This document shows positions 25,462-33,155 of a stretch of 37,974 nucleotides of DNA, piece by piece. The stretch spans positions 1-37,974 of the forward strand of contig DAOUUT010000006.1 in the NCBI GenBank assembly GCA_030668025.1, given 5' to 3'. This stretch comes from Promethearchaeota archaeon. Its GTDB lineage: Archaea > Asgardarchaeota > Lokiarchaeia > Sigynarchaeales > SOKP01. The position numbers and the translations under genes are program-made. Every line of letters begins with the position of its first letter. Position 1 is the stretch's first letter. The notes beneath the pieces are model-generated. The model was given only the letters and a program-made list of their open reading frames with translations. It was not told the origin of the DNA and made no database searches.

Positions 25462-26484
25462 TTAAACGATATTAGAACACAAATTCTTTAATATTTTTTC
25501 TGCTTTGTTTGTAAAACTGGTAATAATATCCCCAACATCCATTATCGAGTCAATAAGGCCACATGTTTGCCCCACTGGAATAGCTCCATTATCAACATCT
25601 CCTTTTGTATATACGATTTCGTATCGATGAAGATCTTCCATAAATCCATCCAAATCGTACGCTAATTCTTGATTAATTTTTTCTTCTTTTGTCATGAGCG
25701 ATCCATGTTCTAAGCAGTATTTATTTTTCAATAATCTTATTGGTCCAAACCCACCGGTAGTAAGCATTGTATCTCGAGCTGTCGCAGGTGGAATTAACGC
25801 TTTATAATTAGGATGGAATTCGCTTTCACTAGAAGCTATAAATCGCGTCCCCATAGCAACAGCATCCGCCCCCATAGCTAATCCCGCAGCTACGCCTTCA
25901 GGACTTGCAATACCCCCACAAGCAATTAATGGTTTTTCGGGGTATTTTTGGGCAACTTGTGTAACCAGAACTAATGTAGTAATCCCTTCATAACTTTGAT
26001 GACCGCCCCCTTCCGTCCCCGTAGCAACAACTCCATCGCATCCTACAGCATATACTTTATCAACTAGCCATAAAGCTGGAGCGACGTGATAGTGCATGAT
26101 ATGAGGTGCCTTTTGTTTTATTATCTTACTAGCATTTCGTGCTCCTCCAGCACTTGTTAGCAAATAAATTAACTGTTCGCGAATTTTTGGATTTGTATTA
26201 CTCAATTGAGCAATTTTTCTTAACATAATCTTATGATCCGTCTGAACGCGAGCAGTTCGAATATTAACGCCGAATGGTTTATCAGTATGCTCAATTACAT
26301 AAATTAACTGCTTTTCCATATCTTTTATCGAACTTATTCCTTGTAAAGTTGCGTGACTTACAACGCCAAGTCCTCCCGCCTCAGAAACAGCGATAGATAA
26401 CTCAGTTGTGTAGAATGGACCCATCGGAGCGCTCAATATTGGATATTTTATCCCAAATGATTCCGTTATTTTAGTTTTAATCAT
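25462..26484 (-). CDS. Nitronate monooxygenase / FabK-like FMN enzyme
   Basis: From the ATG at 26484 the protein has 340 residues beginning MIKTKITESFGIKYPI, the standard family start; 18 codons upstream are AT-rich and dropped. It has the FMN-binding TIM barrel of the nitronate monooxygenase and FabK group: YPILSAPMGP (14-23), GTEGGGH (156-162), CGGIASPEG (189-197) and GADAVAMGTRF (205-215). H162 in the GGGH motif is the catalytic base in nitronate monooxygenase. The family is broad, covering nitronate oxidation and enoyl-thioester reduction. The neighbouring ferredoxin and crotonase favour enoyl-CoA or a related thioester as substrate over nitronate, but this is inference. Confidence 0.8.
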   Translation of the reverse strand: MIKTKITESFGIKYPILSAPMGPFYTTELSIAVSEAGGLGVVSHATLQGISSIKDMEKQLIYVIEHTDKPFGVNIRTARVQTDHKIMLRKIAQLSNTNPKIREQLIYLLTSAGGARNASKIIKQKAPHIMHYHVAPALWLVDKVYAVGCDGVVATGTEGGGHQSYEGITTLVLVTQVAQKYPEKPLIACGGIASPEGVAAGLAMGADAVAMGTRFIASSESEFHPNYKALIPPATARDTMLTTGGFGPIRLLKNKYCLEHGSLMTKEEKINQELAYDLDGFMEDLHRYEIVYTKGDVDNGAIPVGQTCGLIDSIMDVGDIITSFTNKAEKILKNLCSNIV

Positions 26485-26607
26485 ATTTGATTTTTTCCTA
26501 TTTTTAAAATTATGATAGTTAATAATACTTTTTTGCAATTAAAAAATATATTCTTATTAAGTTTAAAAAAAGAAAGAAATCGAAATGTATTTCATTAATT
26601 TTATTAT

Positions 26608-27399
26608 TTAAGTGAATTTCTGATGTAGCTCTTCTATAAAATCATCTATTTCCTTTAAGTTTTTAATGCTGTTATCGTAAGCCACCTTCCCGCATTCATC
26701 TTCTAAGTCAAAATATGATTTAATACGACCTTTTTCCATAATAGCTAACATTGATTTTAGGAAGATTGAGAATTTTGGTTGATATTTACTGATTTCTTTT
26801 GCAAATGCAACGGATTCTGAGTCTATTTTATCGAGTGGAAAAATTCTAGTAGGGAAATTAATATTCTTTAGTTCTTTTAGTCCTATTTTATCAGCAGTAT
26901 ACAGCATATTTTTCGCATAGTTGAAACCAAACGCCATTAAGGGCAGTAATGTTGCTCCTGTCTGTGGAAATGCTGAAATTGCAAGTTCTGGTAACCTTAA
27001 ATATAAATCTTCTATCGGTCTGTCTGCAAACACTTTTAAATCAGAAGCTAATATTAACATTACTCCAAAACCAATAGCCATGCCTTGAATTTGCGTAATT
27101 ATCGGTTTTTTCATAAGAAGCATTGTTTCATTGACCTTTCTCCCCCACTGTTGAATAGTAGCAACATTCTTTGGATCACCCTGAATTTCTTTCAAATCGT
27201 AACCCGCAGAAAAGAATTTTTGACCAGTACTTTTTATCAAAATACATCTAACTTTTTCGTCATTATCTGCTCTAATCAAATTCGCGTGTAGAGATTTTAA
27301 CATGTCACCGTTAAACGAATGCGCTTTTTCGGGTCTATTGATTGTGATTATAGCGATACGTCCTCTCAATTCATATAAAATTAAATCTTGATTGCTCAT
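26608..27399 (-). CDS. Crotonase-family protein
   Basis: The 263-residue protein opens with GRIAIITINRPEKAHSFNG and has FFSAGYDLKEI as oxyanion loop, IQGMAIGFGVMLILASDLKVFA and LRLPELAISAFPQTGATL. The Glu equal to rat E164 is retained (in LPEL), while the E144 position in GFGVML is Met. It is therefore a crotonase-fold enzyme but probably not a standard enoyl-CoA hydratase. It is 123 bases upstream of the flavoprotein gene on the same strand and divergent from the thiolase-fold operon (198-base gap). It is likely part of the same acyl-CoA route. Confidence 0.85.
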   Translation of the reverse strand: MSNQDLILYELRGRIAIITINRPEKAHSFNGDMLKSLHANLIRADNDEKVRCILIKSTGQKFFSAGYDLKEIQGDPKNVATIQQWGRKVNETMLLMKKPIITQIQGMAIGFGVMLILASDLKVFADRPIEDLYLRLPELAISAFPQTGATLLPLMAFGFNYAKNMLYTADKIGLKELKNINFPTRIFPLDKIDSESVAFAKEISKYQPKFSIFLKSMLAIMEKGRIKSYFDLEDECGKVAYDNSIKNLKEIDDFIEELHQKFT

Positions 27400-27597
27400 A
27401 AGATTATTAAATTGAAATTTTATTTAAAAGATACCATTAAAAAGCTAATTTATTCTTCACCAAAGCGAGACTTTGATAACGAAAAAATTTAAGAAATATC
27501 TTTGTCAATATTCGTTTTTCAAATCATTATAATATTATTAACAAACAAATCTAATATAACTTATAATTAAAATCAAATTTAAAATGATATAATTAAA

Positions 27598-28836
27598 ATG
27601 ACAAGAATGAAAAAAGTAGCTATTATTGGAGTTGGAATTACTCCTTTTAAAGCAAGATATATGGATAAAACGTATTTTGAACTCGCCTATGACGCTACTA
27701 AGCTCGCTTTGGAAGACGCGAACAAAAATGGGGCTGAAATAACTCATAAAGATTTAGAATCTACTGTTTACGGTATTTACAACGAGTTATTCGAACGACA
27801 ATTCATGCCGGACATTTTTATAAACTCGTATATAGGAATGAACAACAAACCAGGAACTCGAATCGCTTCGGGTGGCGCTACGGGCGGATATACCGTGAGA
27901 ATGGCCTATGCGGAAGTTGCTTCTGGCCTTTCCGACCTATGCCTTTGTCTTGGTGTAGAAAAATGTAATGATTGTTATGACGAAAAAACGGGTACGACAA
28001 CACCAGAGGTCCTGAATGCAATCGCTTATTCTGCCGATATGACTTACGAATATCCAATGGGCATGATGGCGGCATCCTCGTATGTTAGCATGGTTAACGC
28101 GCACTTTGAAGAATTTGGTAATCCAACCGAAGAACAAATGGCTTTAGTTTCAGTTAAAAACCATGGAAATGCGATTAATAATCCAAAAGCCCAATCTCCA
28201 ATGAAAATAACTGTAGAAGATGTATTAAACTCCAGGATAATATGTTACCCCTTCAAAATGTTGGATTGTTGTCTTTATTCCGAAGCTTCGGCAGGCTTAA
28301 TATTAGCAAGCGAAGAGAAGGTGAAGGAACTAAAAATTGAAAATCCAATTTGGATAACTGGCGTAGGCGCGGCAAATACAGATTGTTTTATCGGTAATAG
28401 GGAAGAAATTGGGCGGTTGTATTCAAATATTTACGCAGCAAAAGCAGCTTATAAAATGGCGGGATTAGATTATAATAAGATCAAAGAGCAAATAGATTTG
28501 GCTGAGCTTCACGATGCTTTTTCAGGTCAAGAGGTAATAAGCTACGAGGAGCTAGGTTTTGTGCCATTTGGTAAAGGCGGTAAATGGATTGAAGCTGGCG
28601 GTCCTATGATAGATGGAGAATTACCTTGTTGTCCAAGTGGTGGATTAATTGGATGTGGTCATGCTGTTGGTGCGACGGGAATTATGTCTACTGGTGAGGC
28701 AGCGCTTCAATTAAGAAGAGATGCGGGAAAACACCAAGTAGATATAGAAAAAGGAAGAGCGCTATCGCATTCGATTGGTGGACCTGGTGCAGCTTACGCT
28801 GCTGTAATTATAATGGAAAACGAGGAGGCGATATAA
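27598..28836 (+). CDS. Thiolase-fold protein lacking the nucleophilic cysteine
   Basis: The 412-residue protein matches the archaeal/SCP-x thiolase group: KKVAIIGVGITPF, ELHDAFS (H305), GGLIGCGHAVGATG (H355) and a final SIGGPGAAYA. Where archaeal thiolases have the nucleophilic Cys in a motif like EAACASGG, this protein has IASGGATGG, so the position is Gly93. C115 and C117 are 20 residues away and not equivalent. It cannot form the usual acyl-enzyme. It directly precedes DUF35 and SCP2 genes (3- and 2-base gaps), an arrangement like the DUF35-dependent aldolase Ltp2 of steroid degradation, which also lacks that cysteine. An aldolase-type or non-covalent condensation is therefore possible. 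Confidence 0.85.
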   Translation: MTRMKKVAIIGVGITPFKARYMDKTYFELAYDATKLALEDANKNGAEITHKDLESTVYGIYNELFERQFMPDIFINSYIGMNNKPGTRIASGGATGGYTVRMAYAEVASGLSDLCLCLGVEKCNDCYDEKTGTTTPEVLNAIAYSADMTYEYPMGMMAASSYVSMVNAHFEEFGNPTEEQMALVSVKNHGNAINNPKAQSPMKITVEDVLNSRIICYPFKMLDCCLYSEASAGLILASEEKVKELKIENPIWITGVGAANTDCFIGNREEIGRLYSNIYAAKAAYKMAGLDYNKIKEQIDLAELHDAFSGQEVISYEELGFVPFGKGGKWIEAGGPMIDGELPCCPSGGLIGCGHAVGATGIMSTGEAALQLRRDAGKHQVDIEKGRALSHSIGGPGAAYAAVIIMENEEAI

Positions 28837-28839
28837 AAA

Positions 28840-29334
28840 ATGGAATTTCAATCACATGAAATTAGGGATAAAATTCTAATAGAATATAAGTATACTATGG
28901 GCGGGCAATCAAAATTCTTCATTGAATTAAAGAATAATAAAAAGATATTAGGAACAAAATGCAAGAAATGTGGCAAAGTATGGATGCCTCCAAGAATTAA
29001 CTGCTCAGAGTGCTATGAAGATACCGATTGGATTGAGCTCTCCCATGCTGGTACGATTCAAATTAGTACGATAGTGTGGTATGGGGCGGCTGAGTTTATT
29101 CAAAATGTTCCCTACGGTTGTGCTTTTATTAAATTAGATGACGCAAATACAGCATTGTTTCAAGGTGTATTTTCAGAAAATTTGGTACCTTCAAAAATTA
29201 AGAAAGGACAACGAGTTAAAGCAGTGTTTAAAAAGAGGGAGGACCGAGAAGGAAGAATGACAGATTTTTTCTTTGTTCCCGAAGATGAGTGGGAAAGATG
29301 GATTAATAAACCAGAATTTGAAGGTGGTGAGTAA
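28840..29334 (+). CDS. DUF35 zinc-ribbon and OB-fold acyl-CoA-binding protein
   Basis: The 164-residue protein begins with a helix (1-32), has a rubredoxin-like zinc ribbon C41, C44, C55, C58 (TKCKKCGKVWMPPR, then CSEC) and an OB-fold from about 66 to 150 (HAGTIQISTIVWYG, PYGCAFIKLD, KKGQRVKAVFK). DUF35 proteins sit beside thiolase-fold enzymes and form a complex with them, shuttling CoA intermediates or completing the active site. The gene begins three bases after the thiolase stop and ends two before the SCP2 start, so expression is tightly linked. All four zinc ligands are present. Confidence 0.9.
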   Translation: MEFQSHEIRDKILIEYKYTMGGQSKFFIELKNNKKILGTKCKKCGKVWMPPRINCSECYEDTDWIELSHAGTIQISTIVWYGAAEFIQNVPYGCAFIKLDDANTALFQGVFSENLVPSKIKKGQRVKAVFKKREDREGRMTDFFFVPEDEWERWINKPEFEGGE

Positions 29335-29336
29335 AA

Positions 29337-29708
29337 TTGGGTATTGCAAGTGACAGTTTAAGTAAAATTGTTGAAAATATGAGCGGGAACGCAAAAGTTG
29401 AATCTGTTTTTGTTACTAATATTGGTGGCAAAGAAGTTGATTGGGATATGATTTTCCAATTTAACTTGGATAACGAGGATTCTTTTTATCTTAAGGTAAA
29501 AGGAAGAAAGGTTGAACTGATTAATGGAACCGCTTCAGATCCTAACATAATTATGACGGGGGATAATAACGCAATTGTAAAAATCTGCAATGGTAAGGGA
29601 GATTTCACTCATGCGATTAGTAGAGAAAAAATAAAAGTTACTAAAGGAAAAATTATTGAAGTAATACGCCTAACTCGAGCAATAACCCTGGTTTTGAAAA
29701 CAAGATAG
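29337..29708 (+). CDS. SCP2 sterol-carrier-like domain protein
   Basis: The 123-residue protein uses a TTG start two bases after the DUF35 stop. It has the SCP2 pattern: a first helix, WDMIFQFNLDNEDSFYLKVKGRKVELINGTASDPNIIM, then NAIVKICNGKGDFTHAISREKIKVTKGKI. The fold forms a hydrophobic pocket for lipids or acyl-CoA. In eukaryotic SCP-x a thiolase and an SCP2 domain are fused; here they are separate genes in one operon, with DUF35 between. It likely carries the acyl substrate of the thiolase-fold protein. No catalytic residues are expected. Confidence 0.85.
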   Translation: MGIASDSLSKIVENMSGNAKVESVFVTNIGGKEVDWDMIFQFNLDNEDSFYLKVKGRKVELINGTASDPNIIMTGDNNAIVKICNGKGDFTHAISREKIKVTKGKIIEVIRLTRAITLVLKTR

Positions 29709-29742
29709 ATTTTTCATCCTTTTTATTTTTATTATTTTTATT
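29707..29742 (+). terminator. T-rich end after the SCP2 gene
   Basis: Directly after the stop there are several T5 runs separated by one or two bases (TTTTTC, TTTTTATTTTTATT). No stable stem is seen. This fits factor-independent archaeal termination before the ABC importer operon. Confidence 0.45.
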
Positions 29743-29852
29743 GGTTTGCTCCTTTATGAGTGTTTTAAAAAGAAGACTTATAATTTATATTAGAGAAATG
29801 ATAATCTAATTAACATTCTAAGAATAATTGTTGATATTATTAGGTTAGAAAT

Positions 29853-29868
29853 GAAAATCTTTATAAAT
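29853..29868 (+). promoter_or_regulatory. Possible BRE and TATA box of the amino-acid ABC operon
   Basis: GAAAATCTTTATAAAT begins 100 bases before the start codon. A second TATA-like CTTATATAT lies at 29886-29894 and would give a leader of about 35 bases. Which is used cannot be decided here. A strikingly A-rich run follows at 29907-29940. Confidence 0.4.
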
Positions 29869-29952
29869 TTGCTTTTAACATTTATCTTATATATCATGAA
29901 TCTAAAATACAAAAAAAAAAAATAAAATAAAATTAAAAAAGTTGATTATTGG

Positions 29953-30759
29953 ATGAAAAGAGAAATAGGAATATTAGGAATGGTCATCTGTTTAGCGGCA
30001 GGGTTTGGCTTAGGATGGTTCATTCCTGGACTTTTTACCGAACCAACACCTACACCATTATTAAAACAAATTCAAGATCGAGGTTATATCATTGTAGGAA
30101 CTAGTGCTGATTATCCCCCCTTCGAGAACAAGACTTATCCTGGTGGAGAGATCGTAGGTTTTGATATTGATGTTGCAGAGATGATAGCAGATGAACTTGG
30201 TGTTACACTCCAAATGCAAGATATAGGTTTTGACTCTCTTGTTGGTGCTTGTAGAGCTGGTACGATCGATATGATTGCCGCGGCTATGACATACAACGCA
30301 GAACGCGCATCTCAACTTGCAGCTTCTATAACTTATATTTCAGTTAGTCAAGTTGTGATCGTGAAAAATAATTCAGTGGATTTTACAACTTCAATTACGG
30401 ATTTAACAGATCTCGTAGGATACGATGTTGGCTGCCAATCGGGCACCGTAATGCAGGACGAGTTAGAGGCTATCGCCGGGATAAATGTTTTTACTTATGC
30501 TAGTGCCGATGTCCTTATTCAAGATTTAAACGCTGGAGGTATAGACGCAGCATATGTAGACGGACCAATTTTCACTGCATGGGAAGGTACATATGTTCTT
30601 AAGGTAATATACAGTTCAGAAGAAGAACCTTTAGCACTGTGGACTCAACACGGTGAACCCGCTCTGCTGTACGAAATTAATAAAGTTATATTTGCTAGTT
30701 ATCAAGATGGATCTATGCATGCTCTAATAAATGAGTGGTTTGGTAATGTAACAGCATAA
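29953..30759 (+). CDS. Polar amino-acid ABC transporter, substrate-binding protein
   Basis: The 268-residue protein has an N-terminal hydrophobic segment (6-28) that would anchor it outside the cell; no lipobox cysteine is present. The mature part is a type 3 periplasmic-binding fold: IIVGTSADYPPFEN (46-59), VGFDIDVAEMIADELG (68-83, the family signature), AAAMTYNAERA and VGCQSGTVMQDEL. It captures a polar amino acid such as glutamine, arginine or histidine, but the ligand cannot be told. It heads an operon with two permeases and an ATPase. A proline-threonine linker (29-36) follows the anchor. Confidence 0.9.
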   Translation: MKREIGILGMVICLAAGFGLGWFIPGLFTEPTPTPLLKQIQDRGYIIVGTSADYPPFENKTYPGGEIVGFDIDVAEMIADELGVTLQMQDIGFDSLVGACRAGTIDMIAAAMTYNAERASQLAASITYISVSQVVIVKNNSVDFTTSITDLTDLVGYDVGCQSGTVMQDELEAIAGINVFTYASADVLIQDLNAGGIDAAYVDGPIFTAWEGTYVLKVIYSSEEEPLALWTQHGEPALLYEINKVIFASYQDGSMHALINEWFGNVTA

Positions 30760-30772
30760 AAAAAGGATTAAC

Positions 30773-31450
30773 ATGCCAGACCTCTTTAATATTTTTTTTT
30801 ATATTATTTTTCATGGTTTATTAAATACTTTAGTTCTTACTGCCCTTGGTCTATTAGGGGGTTTTCTTTTAGGTATAATCTTGGCAATTATGCGCGTTTA
30901 CGGTTCTAAAGAACTTATTTGGTTATCAAGTGGTTACGAAAAACTTTTGCGTGGGATTCCTATCCTCATATTAATCTTTATATTCGCTTTCGGGATGCCA
31001 GACTTATTTTGGTATTTAGATTTACTTGATAGACCACTTGCTAGCGTAATTTTAGCACTTGCTCTTCGTAGTGCAGCATATCAATCTCAGATTTTTCGTG
31101 GATCTATTCTATCCGTGAACCCAGGACAGATGGAAGCAGCTCGAGCAGTAGGTATGAGTAAAGCCCAAGCTTTCCGATCTATTATAATGCCCCAAGCCTT
31201 ACGGATAGCAGTTCCTAGTTGGACTAATGAGTATGCGGTAGTTATCAAAGATTCATCTTTTGCTTATGCAGTTGGAATTGTTGAGATGACAAAAGCAGCT
31301 TATGATCTTGGCGTAGGTTTCACAGATTTATGGGCTTTATCTATAGGTGTTGTTGCCATTCTATACTTTATATTTACCTATCCAGTAGCAAGAGTATTTG
31401 GTGAACAGCAAACTAAGAAACTTAAAAAATTAGGAATGGGAGGTGGCTAG
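30773..31450 (+). CDS. Polar amino-acid ABC transporter, permease (first)
   Basis: The 225-residue protein has about five membrane helices and the family features LRGIPILILIFIFAFG after the second helix and the EAA loop EAARAVGMSKAQAFRSII MPQALR, which contacts the ATPase. It forms half of the membrane channel for amino-acid import. It starts 13 bases after the binding-protein gene. Its C-terminus (LKKLGMGGG) overlaps the ribosome site of the ATPase gene. A second, distinct permease lies after the ATPase, so the channel is probably a heterodimer. Confidence 0.9.
   Translation: MPDLFNIFFYIIFHGLLNTLVLTALGLLGGFLLGIILAIMRVYGSKELIWLSSGYEKLLRGIPILILIFIFAFGMPDLFWYLDLLDRPLASVILALALRSAAYQSQIFRGSILSVNPGQMEAARAVGMSKAQAFRSIIMPQALRIAVPSWTNEYAVVIKDSSFAYAVGIVEMTKAAYDLGVGFTDLWALSIGVVAILYFIFTYPVARVFGEQQTKKLKKLGMGGG
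31438..31446 (+). promoter_or_regulatory. Strong ribosome binding site before an ATA codon
   Basis: GGGAGGTGG sits at the end of the permease gene and six bases before ATA at 31453. It is one of the strongest such sites in the window, and lies where the ATPase must begin. No ATG, GTG or TTG in frame follows before Walker A. Confidence 0.65.
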
Positions 31451-31452
31451 AT

Positions 31453-32244
31453 ATAAGCGAAAAGGTATTACGTGTAGTTGATGTATGGAAGTCATATGAC
31501 GATTTAGAAGTTCTTAAGGGTGTCTCATTCGAGTTAGCACAACGAGATGTCAAGGTCATTTTTGGACCTAGTGGTTCAGGTAAGAGCACGCTTCTCCGAT
31601 GTATTAATATGTTAGAACCCCCCGATAAGGGTGAAGTCTATCTTTCTGGACAAAATTTAATGGAATCTAAAGCAAATATTAATGCATTGAGAGCGAAAAT
31701 CGGTATGGTATTTCAGCATTTTAATTTATTTTCTCATCTCAAAGCAATAGATAATGTAAGTATCGCTCTGCGGCGGGTGAAAAAATTACCTAAAGAAGAA
31801 GCTCGAGAAAAGGCACTTGCAGCTTTAAATCGCGTGAAATTAGCAGAATGGGCTGATCATTACCCTGCTGAACTTTCCGGGGGTCAGCAACAACGTGTAG
31901 GTATTGCACGGGCTTTGGTCATGGAACCAGATGTAATTTTATTTGATGAACCCACTTCAGCATTAGATCCTGAACTTATAGGTGAAGTTCTTCAGGTAAT
32001 GTTAGATCTTGCAAAAGCGGGAACGACTATGGTTGTTGTTACACACGAACTCGGATTTGCTAGAGCTGTTTCATCAGAAATGCTCTATCTTGATGGGGGT
32101 GTTATCGTTGAACGTGGTACACCTGAACATTTCTTCACTTCTCCTAAATCTGAAAGGGTTCAGCGCTTTCTCAACCAAATTAGTATATTATATGGGAGCC
32201 ACGAAAAGCTTTTAGAACTTTCAAAAAAGGAGAAAAATGAGTGA
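31453..32244 (+). CDS. Polar amino-acid ABC transporter, ATP-binding protein (apparent ATA start)
   Basis: The first ATG of the frame (31609) lies after Walker A, so it cannot be the true start. Reading upstream gives LRVVDVWKSYDDLEVLKGVSF, VIFGPSGSGKSTLLRCIN, as in GlnQ/HisP. The frame is open back to 31426, where a TAA precedes it, and holds no ATG, GTG or TTG. ATA at 31453 follows GGGAGGTGG by six bases, giving 263 residues. Later motifs are complete: Q-loop MVFQHF, signature LSGGQQQR, Walker B VILFDEP, DEPTSALDPEL and the switch His in VVTHE. It drives amino-acid import. Either an unusual start codon is used or there is a one-base error in the sequence. Confidence 0.85.
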   Translation: MSEKVLRVVDVWKSYDDLEVLKGVSFELAQRDVKVIFGPSGSGKSTLLRCINMLEPPDKGEVYLSGQNLMESKANINALRAKIGMVFQHFNLFSHLKAIDNVSIALRRVKKLPKEEAREKALAALNRVKLAEWADHYPAELSGGQQQRVGIARALVMEPDVILFDEPTSALDPELIGEVLQVMLDLAKAGTTMVVVTHELGFARAVSSEMLYLDGGVIVERGTPEHFFTSPKSERVQRFLNQISILYGSHEKLLELSKKEKNE

Positions 32245-33002
32245 TGTTTCAAGTTCTTCCTGGACCGATTGAGGAAATTCTTGTTGTACTGGAATATTGG
32301 GATCATATTTTTTCAGGTTTCTTGTTAACATTATGGTTATATGGATGGGCAATTTTAATCGGTTTTTTTCTAGGATTAATCTTGGCAATTCTCCGACTAT
32401 ATAAATCGTCTTATCCTTTAGGAATTCTTTCAGATATCTCTGCGGGCTTTATAGAGATTGTGAGGGGCACACCTCTAATCGCACAATTATTTCTTTTATA
32501 TTTTCTCCCTTATAGTTTAAATCTACCGATAGAGAGGTGGAGTTTTTCAACAAACTTCATGATTTTTGATAAAGAAATAGCTATTATTCTCCTAGATCGA
32601 CGAACTTTAATTGGAATCATTGTATTAGGGCTTAATAGTTCAGCATATCAAGCAGAATATTTCCGTGGGGCTATTATGTCCATAGGTTCTGGACAATTAA
32701 TGGCTGCCCAATCACTAGGTATGTCTCGTTTTTCTGGAATTCGCCATATTATCGTACCTCAAGCTTTGCGGCGCGTTATTCCTGCATGGTCCAATGAGGC
32801 TGCATATCTTCCGAAGTATACGGTTGTTGTGTATTTAATCGGAGTTAAGGAATTGTTTTCCGAGGCACACTGGATTGTTGCTCAGGAATTTATTTCTCTC
32901 ACTACTTACATCGTTATTGCTGTCATCTTTCTAGTTCTGATCACGCTTGTTTCCAAATTGTTAGATAGTATACATAAACGTACTGGGATTCCGGGCTTAT
33001 GA
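32244..33002 (+). CDS. Polar amino-acid ABC transporter, permease (second)
   Basis: The 252-residue protein has about five membrane helices, with EIVRGTPLIAQLFLLYFLPY and an EAA loop (MAAQSLGMSRFSGIRHII, then PQALRRVIPAWSNEAAYL). It begins at ATG 32244, overlapping the ATPase stop (ATGAGTGATG region); a GTG at 32241 would add one residue. AAGGAGA lies ten bases before the ATG. It pairs with the first permease. It has an insert of about 25 residues (LPIERWSFSTNFMIFDKEIA) that the first permease lacks, probably an outside loop. Confidence 0.9.
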   Translation: MFQVLPGPIEEILVVLEYWDHIFSGFLLTLWLYGWAILIGFFLGLILAILRLYKSSYPLGILSDISAGFIEIVRGTPLIAQLFLLYFLPYSLNLPIERWSFSTNFMIFDKEIAIILLDRRTLIGIIVLGLNSSAYQAEYFRGAIMSIGSGQLMAAQSLGMSRFSGIRHIIVPQALRRVIPAWSNEAAYLPKYTVVVYLIGVKELFSEAHWIVAQEFISLTTYIVIAVIFLVLITLVSKLLDSIHKRTGIPGL

Positions 33003-33155
33003 AATTGGAAGAAGATGTATTATTTCCATCATATACTTATTAGTACCCAATAAAAACTTCCAATTTGCAAATCCTAATTTTTTTACTTAATATTCTGATT
33101 ATTTTTTAGTAGCATGATTAATTATCATCGTTAAAGCGTTCTTTATTTGATTAAT

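Noticed and set aside
26485..26538. Longer form of the FMN-barrel protein
   Set aside because: Eighteen extra residues (KSIINYHNFKNRKKS) precede the family start MIKTKI and look like translated leader.
27878..28137. Two minus-strand frames inside the thiolase-fold gene
   Set aside because: They are antisense to conserved thiolase motifs and show no protein-like features.
29896..29925. Ten-codon upstream reading frame before the binding-protein gene
   Set aside because: It is mostly lysine codons from an A-rich run, with no ribosome site.
31609..32244. ATG at 31609 as start of the ABC ATPase
   Set aside because: Walker A lies upstream in the same frame, so a protein starting here would lack the nucleotide-binding loop.
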